Assembly (NCBI RefSeq): GCF_027286305.1
Contig: NZ_CP114599.1
Span: forward strand, 2,418,001-2,482,000
DNA length: 64,000 bases
Reading direction: 5' to 3'
Origin: Phenylobacterium sp. NIBR 498073
GTDB taxonomy: Bacteria > Pseudomonadota > Alphaproteobacteria > Caulobacterales > Caulobacteraceae
In this document: in pieces, positions 52,428 through 61,545 of the stretch
Layout of the letters: every line of letters begins with the position of its first letter
Position numbering within the stretch: position 1 is the first letter of the stretch
The notes under the pieces: generated by a model
Database searches by the model: none
Told to the model about the DNA's origin: nothing
Seen by the model: the letters and a program-made list of their open reading frames with translations, nothing else
Position numbers and translations under genes: made by a program

Positions 52428-54503
52428 ATGCGGCCCGAGATTCTCTTTCCGCTCTACGCACCGATCACGACCCTCAAGGGCGTCGGCGCGCGCGTCGCGC
52501 CCCTGCTGGAGAAGCTGGCGGGGCCGATCGTGCGCGACGTCGCCTTCCTGCGCCCGCACTCGGTGATCCGCCGCGAGCACGCCACCGTCGCCGGCGCGGT
52601 CGAGGGCGCGGTGCAGATCTTCGAGGTCCAGATCGACGCCTACAAGCGCCCGCGCAGCCCCCAGCAGCCCTGGCGGGTCGAGACCTATGACGGCACCGGC
52701 GTGCTCAGCCTGGTGTTCTTCGGCAGCTTCGGCGGCCAGCTCGAGGCCAAGCACCCGCTCGGCTCCAAGCGGCTGGTCAGCGGCAAGGTCGAGCGGTTCG
52801 GCGCCGGCCTGCAGATCGCCCACCCCGACTACATCGTCGCCCCCGACCGGGCCGCCGACATCCCGGCCTTCGAGGCCGTCTATCCGGCCACCGCCGGCCT
52901 GCCGGCCCGCACCGTGCGCAAGTTCGCGCTGGAGGCGCTCGGCCGCGCGCCGGACCTGCCGGAATGGCAGGACCCCGCCTGGCTGGCCCGCGAGCGGTTC
53001 CCGTCCTGGCGCGAGGCGCTGGCGCTGCTGCACGCCCCGCAGTCGGAGGCCGACCTCGCGCCCCAGACCCTCCACATCCAGCGCCTGGCCTATGACGAGC
53101 TGCTCGCCCACCAGCTGGCCATGGCCCAGCGCAAGTCCGAGCGCCGCGCCGAGCCCGCCGCCCGCATCGCCGCCTCGGCGCTGGCCGAAGCCGTACGCGA
53201 AGACCTGCCCTACCGCCTGACCGGCGCCCAGGAGCGGGCCCTGGCCGACATCCGCCGCGACTTCGAGGCCGGCGAGCGGATGAGCCGCCTGGTCCAGGGC
53301 GACGTCGGCTCGGGCAAGACCGTCGTCGCCATGCTGGCCATGGCCGACGTCGCCGCCGGCGGCGGCCAGAGCGCGCTGATGGCCCCGACCGAGATCCTCG
53401 CCCGCCAGCATTTCGAGACCATTTCCGGCCCGCTGGCCCGCCACGGGCTCACCGCCATCCTGCTGACCGGCCGCGACAAGGGCGCGGCGCGGGCCGAGAA
53501 GCTGCGCGCCCTGGCGTCCGGCGCCGTGCAGGTCGCGGTCGGCACCCACGCCCTCTTCCAGGACGACGTCGCGTTCCAGAACCTGCGGCTGGCGGTCATC
53601 GACGAACAGCACCGGTTCGGCGTCGCCGAACGCCAGCGGCTGCAGGCCAAGGGCCAGGCCGTCCACCTGATCGCCATGTCGGCGACCCCGATCCCGCGCA
53701 CCCTGGAGCTCACCGTCTACGGCGACCTCGACGTCTCGCGGATCGACGAGAAGCCGCCCGGCCGGACCCCGGTCGCCACCCGCGCCGTCCCGACCACCCG
53801 CCTGGACGAGATCGAGGCCCGCCTGCGCGACGCCATCGCCCACGGGGCCCAGGCGTTCTGGATCTGCCCGCTGGTCTCCGAATCCGAACTGATCGACCTC
53901 AAGGCCGCCGAACAGCGCGCCGCCGAGCTGCGCGCCAGGATCGGCCCCGGCGTCGGCCTGGTGCACGGCAAGATGACCGGCCCGGAGAAGGACGCGGTCA
54001 TGGCCGACTTCGCCGACGGCAAGATCAGCCTGCTGGTCGCCACGACCGTCGTCGAGGTCGGGGTCAACGTCCCCAACGCCACCATCATGGTCATCGAACA
54101 GGCCGAACGCTTCGGCCTGGCCCAGCTGCACCAGCTGCGCGGACGGGTCGGCCGCGGCTCGCGCGAGAGCGCCTGCGTGCTGCTCTACGATCCGCCGCTG
54201 TCGGAGACCGCCCAGAAGCGGCTCGACATCCTGCGCCGCACCGACGACGGCTTCCTGATCGCCGAGCGCGACCTGGAGCTGCGCGGCGGCGGCGACGCGC
54301 TCGGCCTGCGCCAATCGGGCTTTCCGGCCTACGTCTTCGCCGACCCGATCGCCCACCGCGACCTGATCGCCGCGGCCGGCGACGACGCGCGCCTGATCAT
54401 GGAACGCGACCCCGCCCTGACCTCGCCGCGCGGCCAGGCCCTGCGGGTGCTGCAGGAGTTGTTCGACTGGCGGCCGAGCTCGCCCCTGAAGGATGCGGGC
54501 TAG
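52428..54503 (+). CDS. recG: ATP-dependent DNA helicase RecG
   Basis: This 691-residue branched-DNA helicase remodels stalled replication forks. The N-terminal wedge/OB domain runs from LKGVGARVAPLLEKL to VETYDGTGVLSLVFF. Helicase motifs are QGDVGSGKTVVAMLAM (Walker A), DEQHRFGVAERQ (motif II), MSATPIPRTLELTVYG (III) and QLHQLRGRVGRGSRESAC (VI), then a C-terminal DLELRGGGDALGLRQSG region. ATG 52428 gives the standard length. It diverges from the lipoprotein gene. Confidence 0.96.
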   Translation: MRPEILFPLYAPITTLKGVGARVAPLLEKLAGPIVRDVAFLRPHSVIRREHATVAGAVEGAVQIFEVQIDAYKRPRSPQQPWRVETYDGTGVLSLVFFGSFGGQLEAKHPLGSKRLVSGKVERFGAGLQIAHPDYIVAPDRAADIPAFEAVYPATAGLPARTVRKFALEALGRAPDLPEWQDPAWLARERFPSWREALALLHAPQSEADLAPQTLHIQRLAYDELLAHQLAMAQRKSERRAEPAARIAASALAEAVREDLPYRLTGAQERALADIRRDFEAGERMSRLVQGDVGSGKTVVAMLAMADVAAGGGQSALMAPTEILARQHFETISGPLARHGLTAILLTGRDKGAARAEKLRALASGAVQVAVGTHALFQDDVAFQNLRLAVIDEQHRFGVAERQRLQAKGQAVHLIAMSATPIPRTLELTVYGDLDVSRIDEKPPGRTPVATRAVPTTRLDEIEARLRDAIAHGAQAFWICPLVSESELIDLKAAEQRAAELRARIGPGVGLVHGKMTGPEKDAVMADFADGKISLLVATTVVEVGVNVPNATIMVIEQAERFGLAQLHQLRGRVGRGSRESACVLLYDPPLSETAQKRLDILRRTDDGFLIAERDLELRGGGDALGLRQSGFPAYVFADPIAHRDLIAAAGDDARLIMERDPALTSPRGQALRVLQELFDWRPSSPLKDAG

Positions 54504-54515
54504 GATGCGGGCTGG

Positions 54516-55510
54516 CTAGCTGACCTTGACCATGCGCTTGCCGCGGTTCTCCCCGGCCAGCAGGCCGACCAGCGCCGCCGGCGTGTTCTCCAACCCCTCG
54601 ATGACGTCCTCCTGGACCTTCAGCGCCCCGCTGGCCACCCAGGCCTGCAGTTCGGCCAGGGCGATGTCGCGGCGGTCGTAGAAGTCCGAGACGATGAAGC
54701 CGCGCACGTTCAGCCGCTTGGTGACGATCAGTCCCGGCACCCCGCGCGGCCCATGCGCGGGCGCTGCCCCGTCGTACTGCGAAACCGCCCCGCAGCAGGC
54801 GATGCGGCCGAAATTGTTCATGTTGAACAGCGCCGCCTCGAAGACCTCGCCGCCGACATTGTCGAAATAGACGTCGACCCCGTCCGGACAGGCCGCCCGC
54901 AGCGCGCGCCGCACGTCGCCGGCCTTGTAGTCGACCGCCGCATCGAACCCGAGTTCATCGGTCAGCCAGGCGCACTTCTCGGCCCCGCCGGCGATCCCGA
55001 CCACCCGGCAGCCCTTGATCTTGGCAAGCTGCCCGACGATCGACCCGACCGATCCGGCCGCGGCTGAGACCACGACCGTTTCGCCCGCCTGCGGCCGGCC
55101 GCACTCCATCAGCCCGAAATAGGCCGTCAGCCCGGCCACCCCATAGACGCTGATCAGGTGGGTCATCGGCTTCAGGTCGGGCAGCGGCGCCAGCCCCTTG
55201 GCCGGAACGGCGGCGTACTCCTGCCAGCCGGTGTCGGCGAACACGAGGTCGCCGGCCTTGAGCCCCGCCGCCTTGCTCTCGACCACCTCGGCGACCGCGC
55301 CGCCGGCCATGACGTCGCCGGACTGCAGCGCCGAACATAGGTCGCCCCCTGCATCCAGGCTCGGTTCGCCGCGTCTAGCGAGATGTACCGCGTGCGTACC
55401 AGCACCTCGCCGTCGGCGGGCGCGGGGGCCGGCGTCGTCTGCATCCGGAAGTGATCCGGCGTCAGCTTGCCCTGCGGAATCTGCTCAAGAACGATCTGGC
55501 GGTTGTCCAT
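54516..55510 (-). pseudogene. NADP-dependent oxidoreductase (zinc-free MDR, curcumin/prostaglandin reductase type) with frameshift
   Basis: The 5' part, from ATG 55510 (MDNRQIVLEQIPQGKLTPDH ... NRAWMQGATYV), and the 3' part (SGDVMAGGAVAEVVESKAAG ... GKRMVKVS) are two halves of one family protein in different frames. The switch lies around 55330-55340, where one base is missing relative to an open frame. AGGAG precedes the ATG by 9 nt. Family members reduce alkenals and enones with NADPH; the cofactor motif here reads SAAAGSVGSIVGQLAK. Either the gene is broken or the assembly has a one-base error; the rest of the frame is intact, which favours a recent event or error. Confidence 0.8.
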
Positions 55511-55564
55511 CCGGCGTCTCCTGCCCTGCGGTGACGCCACGATGGTCCCCGAAACCTCGGAGGG

Positions 55565-56689
55565 TCAATCGGCAGGCGTCGTTCCGGGCTCGGCCAAGGC
55601 CGCGACCCGGGCCCCGGCGTCGGCTTCCAGGTCGGCGAAGAACACGTTGTAGCCTGGCGCCCGGCGGCGGTCGGTCCAGGACCCCGAGGGCTTGAGCGAC
55701 GGCGACTTCGGCCGCGTCACCCGCAGGATTCCCTTGTCGCACTTGGCCCCGACCTGGCGGGTCAGGAACGCCGGGCGCGCGCCCCATTCCAGCCCCGTCG
55801 CGTTGGTCGCCCCCAGGTTCAGGCGCGCCGGCGCCTCGGCGTCGACGACCGCGCCGAACAAGGGATTGAAGCAGATCGGGGTGCGACTGCCGAGATTGAC
55901 CAGTTGCCCAACGTCGTTCCAGACCAGCGAGCGGTCCAGCAGCGCCTGGGCGCGCTCGGGCTCGCCGTCATAGACCGAAGCCCAGGCCGCCAGGCAACCG
56001 GTCTGCTTGGGCGCCAGGCACGGCGGCAGCGGCGGGTTGTCGGAGGGGACGACCGTCTGCACCAGATAGGCGGCCGCGAGGCGCGCGCGCAGCGTCGGAT
56101 TGGCCGCGACCTCCTCGGCGATCAGCCGCGTCGCCAGGGTGCCGCCCTGCTCCACCCCGACGATCACGAACGGGCGGTCGAGGTTGTAGTGGGCGACGTA
56201 GTAGCGGAACGCCTGGGCGACGTCGCCATAGGCGAAACGGCGCGCCTCCCTGGCGTCGTCGCGCAGTGTCATCAGCGTATAGAGGCTGGCCTGGCGGTAG
56301 CGCGGCGCGAAGATCCGGCCGACCCGGACGAACGGACCGGCATAGTTCGGCGCCATCACCTGTCGGAACAGGCGGTCGGCCTTGGGGTCGTCGATCGGCG
56401 CGTTCCAATGACGGCCGCCGTCGAAGGTCGTCGGCCCGACGAAGAACACGTCGGCGGGGGGCTCGCCCGCCGTCGGCGCCTCAGGCGCGTTCGGCATCAG
56501 CGCCCAGGCCGACCGCTGCGCATAGTCCGGCGCCGGCGGCGGATCATAGGTCTGGAAGGGCTCTTTCGGATCGAGCCGCGTGCGCAGGATGTCGTCGCGC
56601 CAGACATAGACCGCGGCCGCCAGCACCAGCGCGACCAGCACGATCGCGGCGGCCATCAGACGCCGAATACCCTTCGGACGATCGGCCAT
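55565..56689 (-). CDS. DUF3089 alpha/beta-hydrolase-fold protein lacking the serine nucleophile
   Basis: This 374-residue protein has an N-terminal membrane anchor (AAAIVLVALVLAAAVYVW) and a DUF3089 domain. The family's nucleophile elbow, normally GHSQG, reads GVEQG here, with Glu180 where serine is expected and Val before it, so normal hydrolase activity is doubtful. Other family landmarks are present (ADVFFVGPTT, YRQASLYTLM, CFNPLFGAVV). It may act by binding only, or have lost function. It ends 54 nt before the start of the frameshifted reductase and lies 12 nt from hldD on the same strand. Confidence 0.8.
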   Translation of the reverse strand: MADRPKGIRRLMAAAIVLVALVLAAAVYVWRDDILRTRLDPKEPFQTYDPPPAPDYAQRSAWALMPNAPEAPTAGEPPADVFFVGPTTFDGGRHWNAPIDDPKADRLFRQVMAPNYAGPFVRVGRIFAPRYRQASLYTLMTLRDDAREARRFAYGDVAQAFRYYVAHYNLDRPFVIVGVEQGGTLATRLIAEEVAANPTLRARLAAAYLVQTVVPSDNPPLPPCLAPKQTGCLAAWASVYDGEPERAQALLDRSLVWNDVGQLVNLGSRTPICFNPLFGAVVDAEAPARLNLGATNATGLEWGARPAFLTRQVGAKCDKGILRVTRPKSPSLKPSGSWTDRRRAPGYNVFFADLEADAGARVAALAEPGTTPAD

Positions 56690-56701
56690 GCGCCCCTTCG
56701 C

Positions 56702-57700
56702 CTAGCGGTAGGGATCAGGCTGGGAGAGATAGCGCTTCACGTAGTCGCTCACGCCGTCCTCCAGGGTCGTCATCGGCTGGTTGTAACCGGCCGCCTGCAG
56801 CCGCTCCATCTTGGCCTGGGTGAAATACTGGTACTTGTCCCGGATCGCCGGCGGCATCGGCGTGTACTCGATCTCCGGGGCCCGGCCGGCCGCGGCGAAG
56901 ACGGCGCGCGCCAGGTCCTCGAAGGTCCGGGCGGTCCCCGAGCCCAGGTTGTAGATACCGTTGACCTGCTCGTTCTTGGCCAGCCAGCCGATCACGTCGG
57001 CGACGTCGCGGACATAGACGAAGTCGCGGGTCTGGCCGCCGTCGGGCACGCCCTCGCGGTACGACTTGAACAGCTGCACCGAATGGCCGTCGCGCACCTT
57101 CGGCCAGATCTGCGAGGCGACCGACTTCATCGAGTGCTTATGTTCTTCGTTCGGCCCGTAGACGTTGAAGAACTTCAGCCCGACCCACTGCGGCGGCGCA
57201 TAATCGCGCGCGGCCTGGCGCGCGGCGAACAGGTCGAACAGCGCCTTGGACCAGCCATAGGTGTTCAGCGGCCGCAGGCCCGTCAGCCATTCCAGGTCGT
57301 CGCGATCCTGGAAGTCGACGGAATCGCCATAGGTCGCGGCCGACGACGCGTAGATGAAGCGGCGCTGGTGATCGGCGCACCAGCGGAACAGGTCGCGCGA
57401 CAGCGTGAAGTTCGAATGGATGATCTTGTCGGCGTCCGGTTCGGTCGTCGAGGACACCGCGCCCATGTGGACGACCAGCTCGACGTCGCGCCAGCGCTTC
57501 TCCAGCCACTCGAACATCGCTTCGGGCGCTACGAAATCGCCGATCGGGTGTTTGGCGATGTTGCGCCACTTGCCGAGCTCGGCCTCGCGCAGCCGGTCGC
57601 AGACCACCACGTCCAGCGAAGGGTCCTCGGCCAGTTTGGCGACAATGTTCGAACCGATGAAGCCGGCGCCGCCAGTGACGAAGATGATGCGACGGGTCAT
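56702..57700 (-). CDS. hldD: ADP-L-glycero-D-manno-heptose 6-epimerase
   Basis: This 332-residue extended SDR enzyme makes the L-glycero heptose donor for the LPS inner core. It has the NADP-binding VTGGAGFIGSN, the catalytic NTYGWSK (Tyr/Lys pair) with ASSAATYG, and KFFNVYGPNEEHK, which is typical of HldD/RfaD. It overlaps hldE by ATGA, so the two are coupled. Confidence 0.94.
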   Translation of the reverse strand: MTRRIIFVTGGAGFIGSNIVAKLAEDPSLDVVVCDRLREAELGKWRNIAKHPIGDFVAPEAMFEWLEKRWRDVELVVHMGAVSSTTEPDADKIIHSNFTLSRDLFRWCADHQRRFIYASSAATYGDSVDFQDRDDLEWLTGLRPLNTYGWSKALFDLFAARQAARDYAPPQWVGLKFFNVYGPNEEHKHSMKSVASQIWPKVRDGHSVQLFKSYREGVPDGGQTRDFVYVRDVADVIGWLAKNEQVNGIYNLGSGTARTFEDLARAVFAAAGRAPEIEYTPMPPAIRDKYQYFTQAKMERLQAAGYNQPMTTLEDGVSDYVKRYLSQPDPYR

Positions 57701-59151
57701 GCCTTCTCCTGCATCCGGGCGATAGCCGCGGTCGTGGAATAGCCGTCCACGATCTGGGCCAGCCTGACCTCGCCCCCATAAGACTTCACAAAATCGCCGC
57801 CGACCACCTCGCTCTCGGCGTAGTCGGCGCCTTTGATCAGCACGTCGGGGCGAGCGGTTTCGATCAAGGCGATCGGGGTGTCCTCATCGAACGGGGCCAC
57901 CAGGTCCACCGACCCCAACCCGGCCAGCACCATGGCGCGGCTCTCCAGGTCGTTGACCGGCCGGCCCTCGCCCTTCAGCTCGCGCACCGAACGGTCCGAA
58001 TTCACCCCGACGATCAGCCGGTCGCACCAGGCCCGTGCCTGGGCCAGATAGGCCACGTGACCGCGGTGCAGGATATCGAAGCAGCCGTTGGTGAAACCGA
58101 CCTTCAAGCCCTTCGCCCGCCAGCGGGCGATTTCGTCGGCCATGCGTTGCGGCGTGGCGATCTTGGCCTCGGCCGGGGCCATGTGCGCGGTGATCGAGGC
58201 CTCGATCATCTCCTCGGGGGTGACGACCGCCGTCCCGGCCTTGCCGACCGCGACCCCGGACGCCAGCATCGCGAACTCGATGGCGTCGGCCACGTCGACC
58301 TTGGCCGCCAGCGCGACGCCGAGCGCGGCCAGGGTGGTGTCGCCGGCGCCGGAGGCGTCGAACACTTCGCGTGGCACGCCGGGGAAATGGCGCACGCTCT
58401 TGCCGCGCTCGGCCAGCGAGATGCCCTTGGCGGCCCGCGTCACCAGGATCGCCTTGGCCTCACAAAGCGTCAGGGCGTGGGCCAGCGCCGCCTCGATCTC
58501 GGCGTCGGTCTGGGTCGGCATGTCGGTGGCGTGCGCCAGTTCGGCGGCGTTCGGCTTGACGATGTCGACCGCCCCGTAGCGCGCGAACGAACGGGCCTTG
58601 GAGTCGACGATCATCAGCGCGCCGGACGCCCGGCAGGCCTCGATGACCGCCGGGGTCACCACGCCCTTCCCGTAGTCCGACAGCAGGATGACGCCGGCGT
58701 CCTTGGCCACGTCGCGGACGGTGCGGACCAGGCGTTGTTCGACCTCGCCGGTCGCCGGGCCGCTGGTCTCCATGTCGACCCGCAGCAGTTGCTGGCCGCC
58801 GGACACGAAGCGGGTCTTCAGGGTGGTCGGGCGCGCGCCGTCGGTGACGACGAAGCCCTCGACGCCTTCCTCGGCCTTGATCAGGCGCAGGGCCTCGACG
58901 CCCTCCGGATCGCCGCCGATCATCCCGACCAGGCAGACCTCGCCGCCCAGCGCCGCAGCGTTGCGCGCGACGTTCCCCGCCGCGCCCAGCATCACCAGCT
59001 CACGCTTGCGGGCCAGGACCGGGATCGGCGCCTCGGGCGAAACGCGGGTCACGTCGCCATAGACGAACCGGTCCACCATCAGGTCGCCGACGCAGGCGAT
59101 GCGGGCGCCCGACAGGGCCGAGAGGATCTTCTGAAGGGCCGCGAGGTCCAT
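57697..59151 (-). CDS. hldE: Bifunctional heptose-7-phosphate kinase / heptose-1-phosphate adenylyltransferase
   Basis: This 484-residue two-domain enzyme has an N-terminal PfkB-type sugar kinase domain (CVGDLMVDRFVYG near residue 20; DASGAGDTTLAALG near residue 265) and a C-terminal nucleotidyltransferase domain (TNGCFDILHRGHVAYLAQAR). It provides two steps of ADP-heptose synthesis for LPS. The fused form is the common proteobacterial arrangement. The next gene downstream is hldD, and kdsA lies 21 nt upstream, giving one LPS inner-core operon. Confidence 0.95.
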   Translation of the reverse strand: MDLAALQKILSALSGARIACVGDLMVDRFVYGDVTRVSPEAPIPVLARKRELVMLGAAGNVARNAAALGGEVCLVGMIGGDPEGVEALRLIKAEEGVEGFVVTDGARPTTLKTRFVSGGQQLLRVDMETSGPATGEVEQRLVRTVRDVAKDAGVILLSDYGKGVVTPAVIEACRASGALMIVDSKARSFARYGAVDIVKPNAAELAHATDMPTQTDAEIEAALAHALTLCEAKAILVTRAAKGISLAERGKSVRHFPGVPREVFDASGAGDTTLAALGVALAAKVDVADAIEFAMLASGVAVGKAGTAVVTPEEMIEASITAHMAPAEAKIATPQRMADEIARWRAKGLKVGFTNGCFDILHRGHVAYLAQARAWCDRLIVGVNSDRSVRELKGEGRPVNDLESRAMVLAGLGSVDLVAPFDEDTPIALIETARPDVLIKGADYAESEVVGGDFVKSYGGEVRLAQIVDGYSTTAAIARMQEKA

Positions 59152-59172
59152 GATGCTCAGAGCCTACGCCGA

Positions 59173-60018
59173 TTACTGAACCGCCGCATGAACGGCTTTG
59201 ACGCTGGCCAGCAGATCGCGCGCGCCATCCAGCGGCAGGCAACTCGGGCCGTCGCACAGCGCCTTGTCCGGATCGGGGTGGAATTCGAAGAACACGCCAT
59301 TGGCGCCCGAGGCCACCGCCGCCTTGGCGATGATCGAAACGCCGTCGCGACGTCCGCCGGTCGAGGCGCCCGCCGTGCGCGGGTCGGCGCCCGGCAGCTG
59401 CACCGCGTGGGTGGCGTCGATCGTCACCGGAGCGCCCAGCTTCTTCATTTCCGGGATCGCCAGCATGTCGACCACCAGGTTGTTGTATCCGAACGAACTG
59501 CCGCGCTCGCAGAGGATCACCCCGACGTGCGAAACTTCCTTGATCTTGCTGAGGATGTTCTTGGTGTCCCAGGGGGCCAGGAACTGCGCCTTCTTGACGT
59601 GCACCAGGCCGCCGGCCGCGCCGGTCGCCTTGGCCGTCGCCACGACGAGATCGGTTTGGCGGCAAAGAAACGCCGGGATTTGCACCAAATCAGCGACGGC
59701 GGCCACGGGCTCGGCCTGTTCGACCTCGTGCAGGTCGGTGCAGATCGGCACGTCGAGCTGCGCCTTCACCTCGGCCAGGATCTTCAGGCCTTCCTTCAGG
59801 CCGGGCCCGCGAAAGCTCTTCACCGACGAGCGGTTGGCCTTGTCGAAGCTCGCCTTGAACACATAGGGCAGGCCCAGTTCGGCCGTTACGGCCTTCAGGT
59901 GGCGGCCGGTCTCCAGCGCCAGGTCCAGGTCTTCGATGACATTCAGCCCGGCGATCACGACCAGCGGCTGGCCGTCGCCGATCGAGAGATTCCAGCGATT
60001 AAGCGTCAGTGCGGTCAT
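59173..60018 (-). CDS. kdsA: 3-deoxy-8-phosphooctulonate (KDO8P) synthase
   Basis: The 281-residue enzyme condenses phosphoenolpyruvate with arabinose-5-phosphate for KDO synthesis. Motifs are VIAGLNVIED (Asn26, the mark of the metal-independent class), YVFKASFDKANRSS, HVKKAQFLAPWD, CERGSSFGYNNLVVDM and TIDATHAVQLPG. It is the first gene of kdsA-hldE-hldD on the minus strand and diverges from the cyclopropane-fatty-acid synthase. Confidence 0.95.
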   Translation of the reverse strand: MTALTLNRWNLSIGDGQPLVVIAGLNVIEDLDLALETGRHLKAVTAELGLPYVFKASFDKANRSSVKSFRGPGLKEGLKILAEVKAQLDVPICTDLHEVEQAEPVAAVADLVQIPAFLCRQTDLVVATAKATGAAGGLVHVKKAQFLAPWDTKNILSKIKEVSHVGVILCERGSSFGYNNLVVDMLAIPEMKKLGAPVTIDATHAVQLPGADPRTAGASTGGRRDGVSIIAKAAVASGANGVFFEFHPDPDKALCDGPSCLPLDGARDLLASVKAVHAAVQ

Positions 60019-60145
60019 GACATTCTCGAATTTGGGTGATCAGCGGCGCGCTCGCGCCAGGGCCTAAGTGGCGCGCGTGCGCCCGGTTCACAAGCGCGAA
60101 AACGTGAACCTCGGCAACCAGCTGCACAGCTTCCGCGTACTGGAG

Positions 60146-60159
60146 TTGATTCTATTCAA
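60146..60159 (+). promoter_or_regulatory. FNR/FixK-like box before cfa
   Basis: TTGAT-TCTA-TTCAA differs from TTGAT-N4-ATCAA at a single position and lies 45-58 nt before the cfa ATG. If used, it would link membrane cyclopropanation to the FixK/low-oxygen response encoded at 12-22 kb. Confidence 0.5.
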
Positions 60160-60203
60160 TCCCAAATGCAGTGTTGCAGGTGTGAAAATCGAGGGTTGCG
60201 GCC

Positions 60204-61460
60204 ATGACCTTGGCGCATGAACCATCGCTGGCGGCCTTGGCCGCCTCACCACGGGCCTTCGGCAAGCTGCCGGCATTGGTCGGCGCGCCTGCCGCATTCC
60301 GCTTTGCGGCCCGGTTGCTGGCGCTGAATTGGAGAGCCGGTTCACTCACCTTCATCACGCCCTCAGGGCGCGAACTGGGGATCAAGGGGCCGGAGCCCGG
60401 CGTCGACGGACGCATCGTCGTCCACGACTTCGGCTTCATGCGCCGCGTGCTGGCGGCCGGCGACATCGGCTTCGCCGAGGGCTACATGGCCGGCGAGTGG
60501 GACACGCCGGACCTCTCGGCGGTGCTTGGCGCGGTCAGCATGAACTTCGACCGCCTTGCCCGGTTCTTCCTTGGCAACCCGGTCGTGCGGGCCGTCAACT
60601 TCATCGGCCACAGCCTGCACGCCAACACCCGCAAGGGATCGCGCAAGAACATCCATGCCCACTACGACCTCGGCAACGCCTTCTACGGGCAGTGGCTCGA
60701 CCCGACGATGACCTATTCCTCGGCCCGCTACTCGCGCGACGGCGAGCCGCTGGAGTTGGCGCAGACCAACAAGTACCGATCGCTAGCCCAAGGCATGGGG
60801 CTGGAACGCGATCAGAGCGTGCTTGAGATCGGCTGCGGCTGGGGCGGGTTCGCCGAGTACGCGGCCAAGGAGGTTGGCGCCAAGGTGACCGGCATCACCA
60901 TTTCCCAGGAACAGTTCGACTTCGCCCGCAAACGCATCTTCGAGCAGGGCCTGGCCGAACGGGCCGAGATCCGGATGGTCGACTACCGCGACGTGCAGGG
61001 CCAGTTCGACCGCGTCGCCTCGATCGAGATGTTCGAGGCGGTAGGCGAGCGCTACTGGCCGACCTACTTCGGCAAGATCCGCGATGTGTTGCGACCGGGC
61101 GGGCGCGCAGGCCTTCAGATCATCACCATCCGCGACGAGATTTTCGAGTCTTACCGTCGGCGGGCGGACTTCATCCAGAAGTACATCTTCCCGGGCGGGA
61201 TGCTGCCGTCCGAGGCGCGGCTGAAGGACGTCACCGGTGAGACGGGCCTGGCCTGGACCGGGATCACCCGCTTCGGTCAGGACTACGCCGACACCCTCGC
61301 CGAATGGGGCCGCCGCTTCGAGAGCGCGTGGGACGGGATCGCCGCGCTCGGCTTCGATGAGCGCTTCCGCAAGCTCTGGCGCTTCTATCTCAGCTACTGC
61401 GAGGCGGGCTTCCGCACCGAGCGGACCAATGTCGTGCAGCTCAGCCTTTCGCGCGCCTAG
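60204..61460 (+). CDS. cfa: Cyclopropane-fatty-acyl-phospholipid synthase family protein
   Basis: This 418-residue enzyme methylenates cis double bonds of membrane phospholipid acyl chains using SAM. It shows the lipid-side HAHYDLGNAFYGQWLDPTMT, the SAM-binding VLEIGCGWGGFAEYAA, GITISQEQFDFA, and SIEMFEAVGERYW, the active-site region. GAGGG lies 8 nt before ATG 60204. The 185-nt upstream gap shared with kdsA carries an FNR-like box. Confidence 0.93.
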   Translation: MTLAHEPSLAALAASPRAFGKLPALVGAPAAFRFAARLLALNWRAGSLTFITPSGRELGIKGPEPGVDGRIVVHDFGFMRRVLAAGDIGFAEGYMAGEWDTPDLSAVLGAVSMNFDRLARFFLGNPVVRAVNFIGHSLHANTRKGSRKNIHAHYDLGNAFYGQWLDPTMTYSSARYSRDGEPLELAQTNKYRSLAQGMGLERDQSVLEIGCGWGGFAEYAAKEVGAKVTGITISQEQFDFARKRIFEQGLAERAEIRMVDYRDVQGQFDRVASIEMFEAVGERYWPTYFGKIRDVLRPGGRAGLQIITIRDEIFESYRRRADFIQKYIFPGGMLPSEARLKDVTGETGLAWTGITRFGQDYADTLAEWGRRFESAWDGIAALGFDERFRKLWRFYLSYCEAGFRTERTNVVQLSLSRA

Positions 61461-61545
61461 GCCCCAGAACAGCTTAGGCCGGTTCGACGAAAGCTGAGGC
61501 TTTGCCCCCTGTTCTGCGCCTGCCGCCCGGCTTAAGTAGTCGGCT

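Noticed and set aside
52344..54356. 670-codon minus-strand ORF over recG
   Set aside because: Shadow of recG, which has all helicase motifs on the plus strand.
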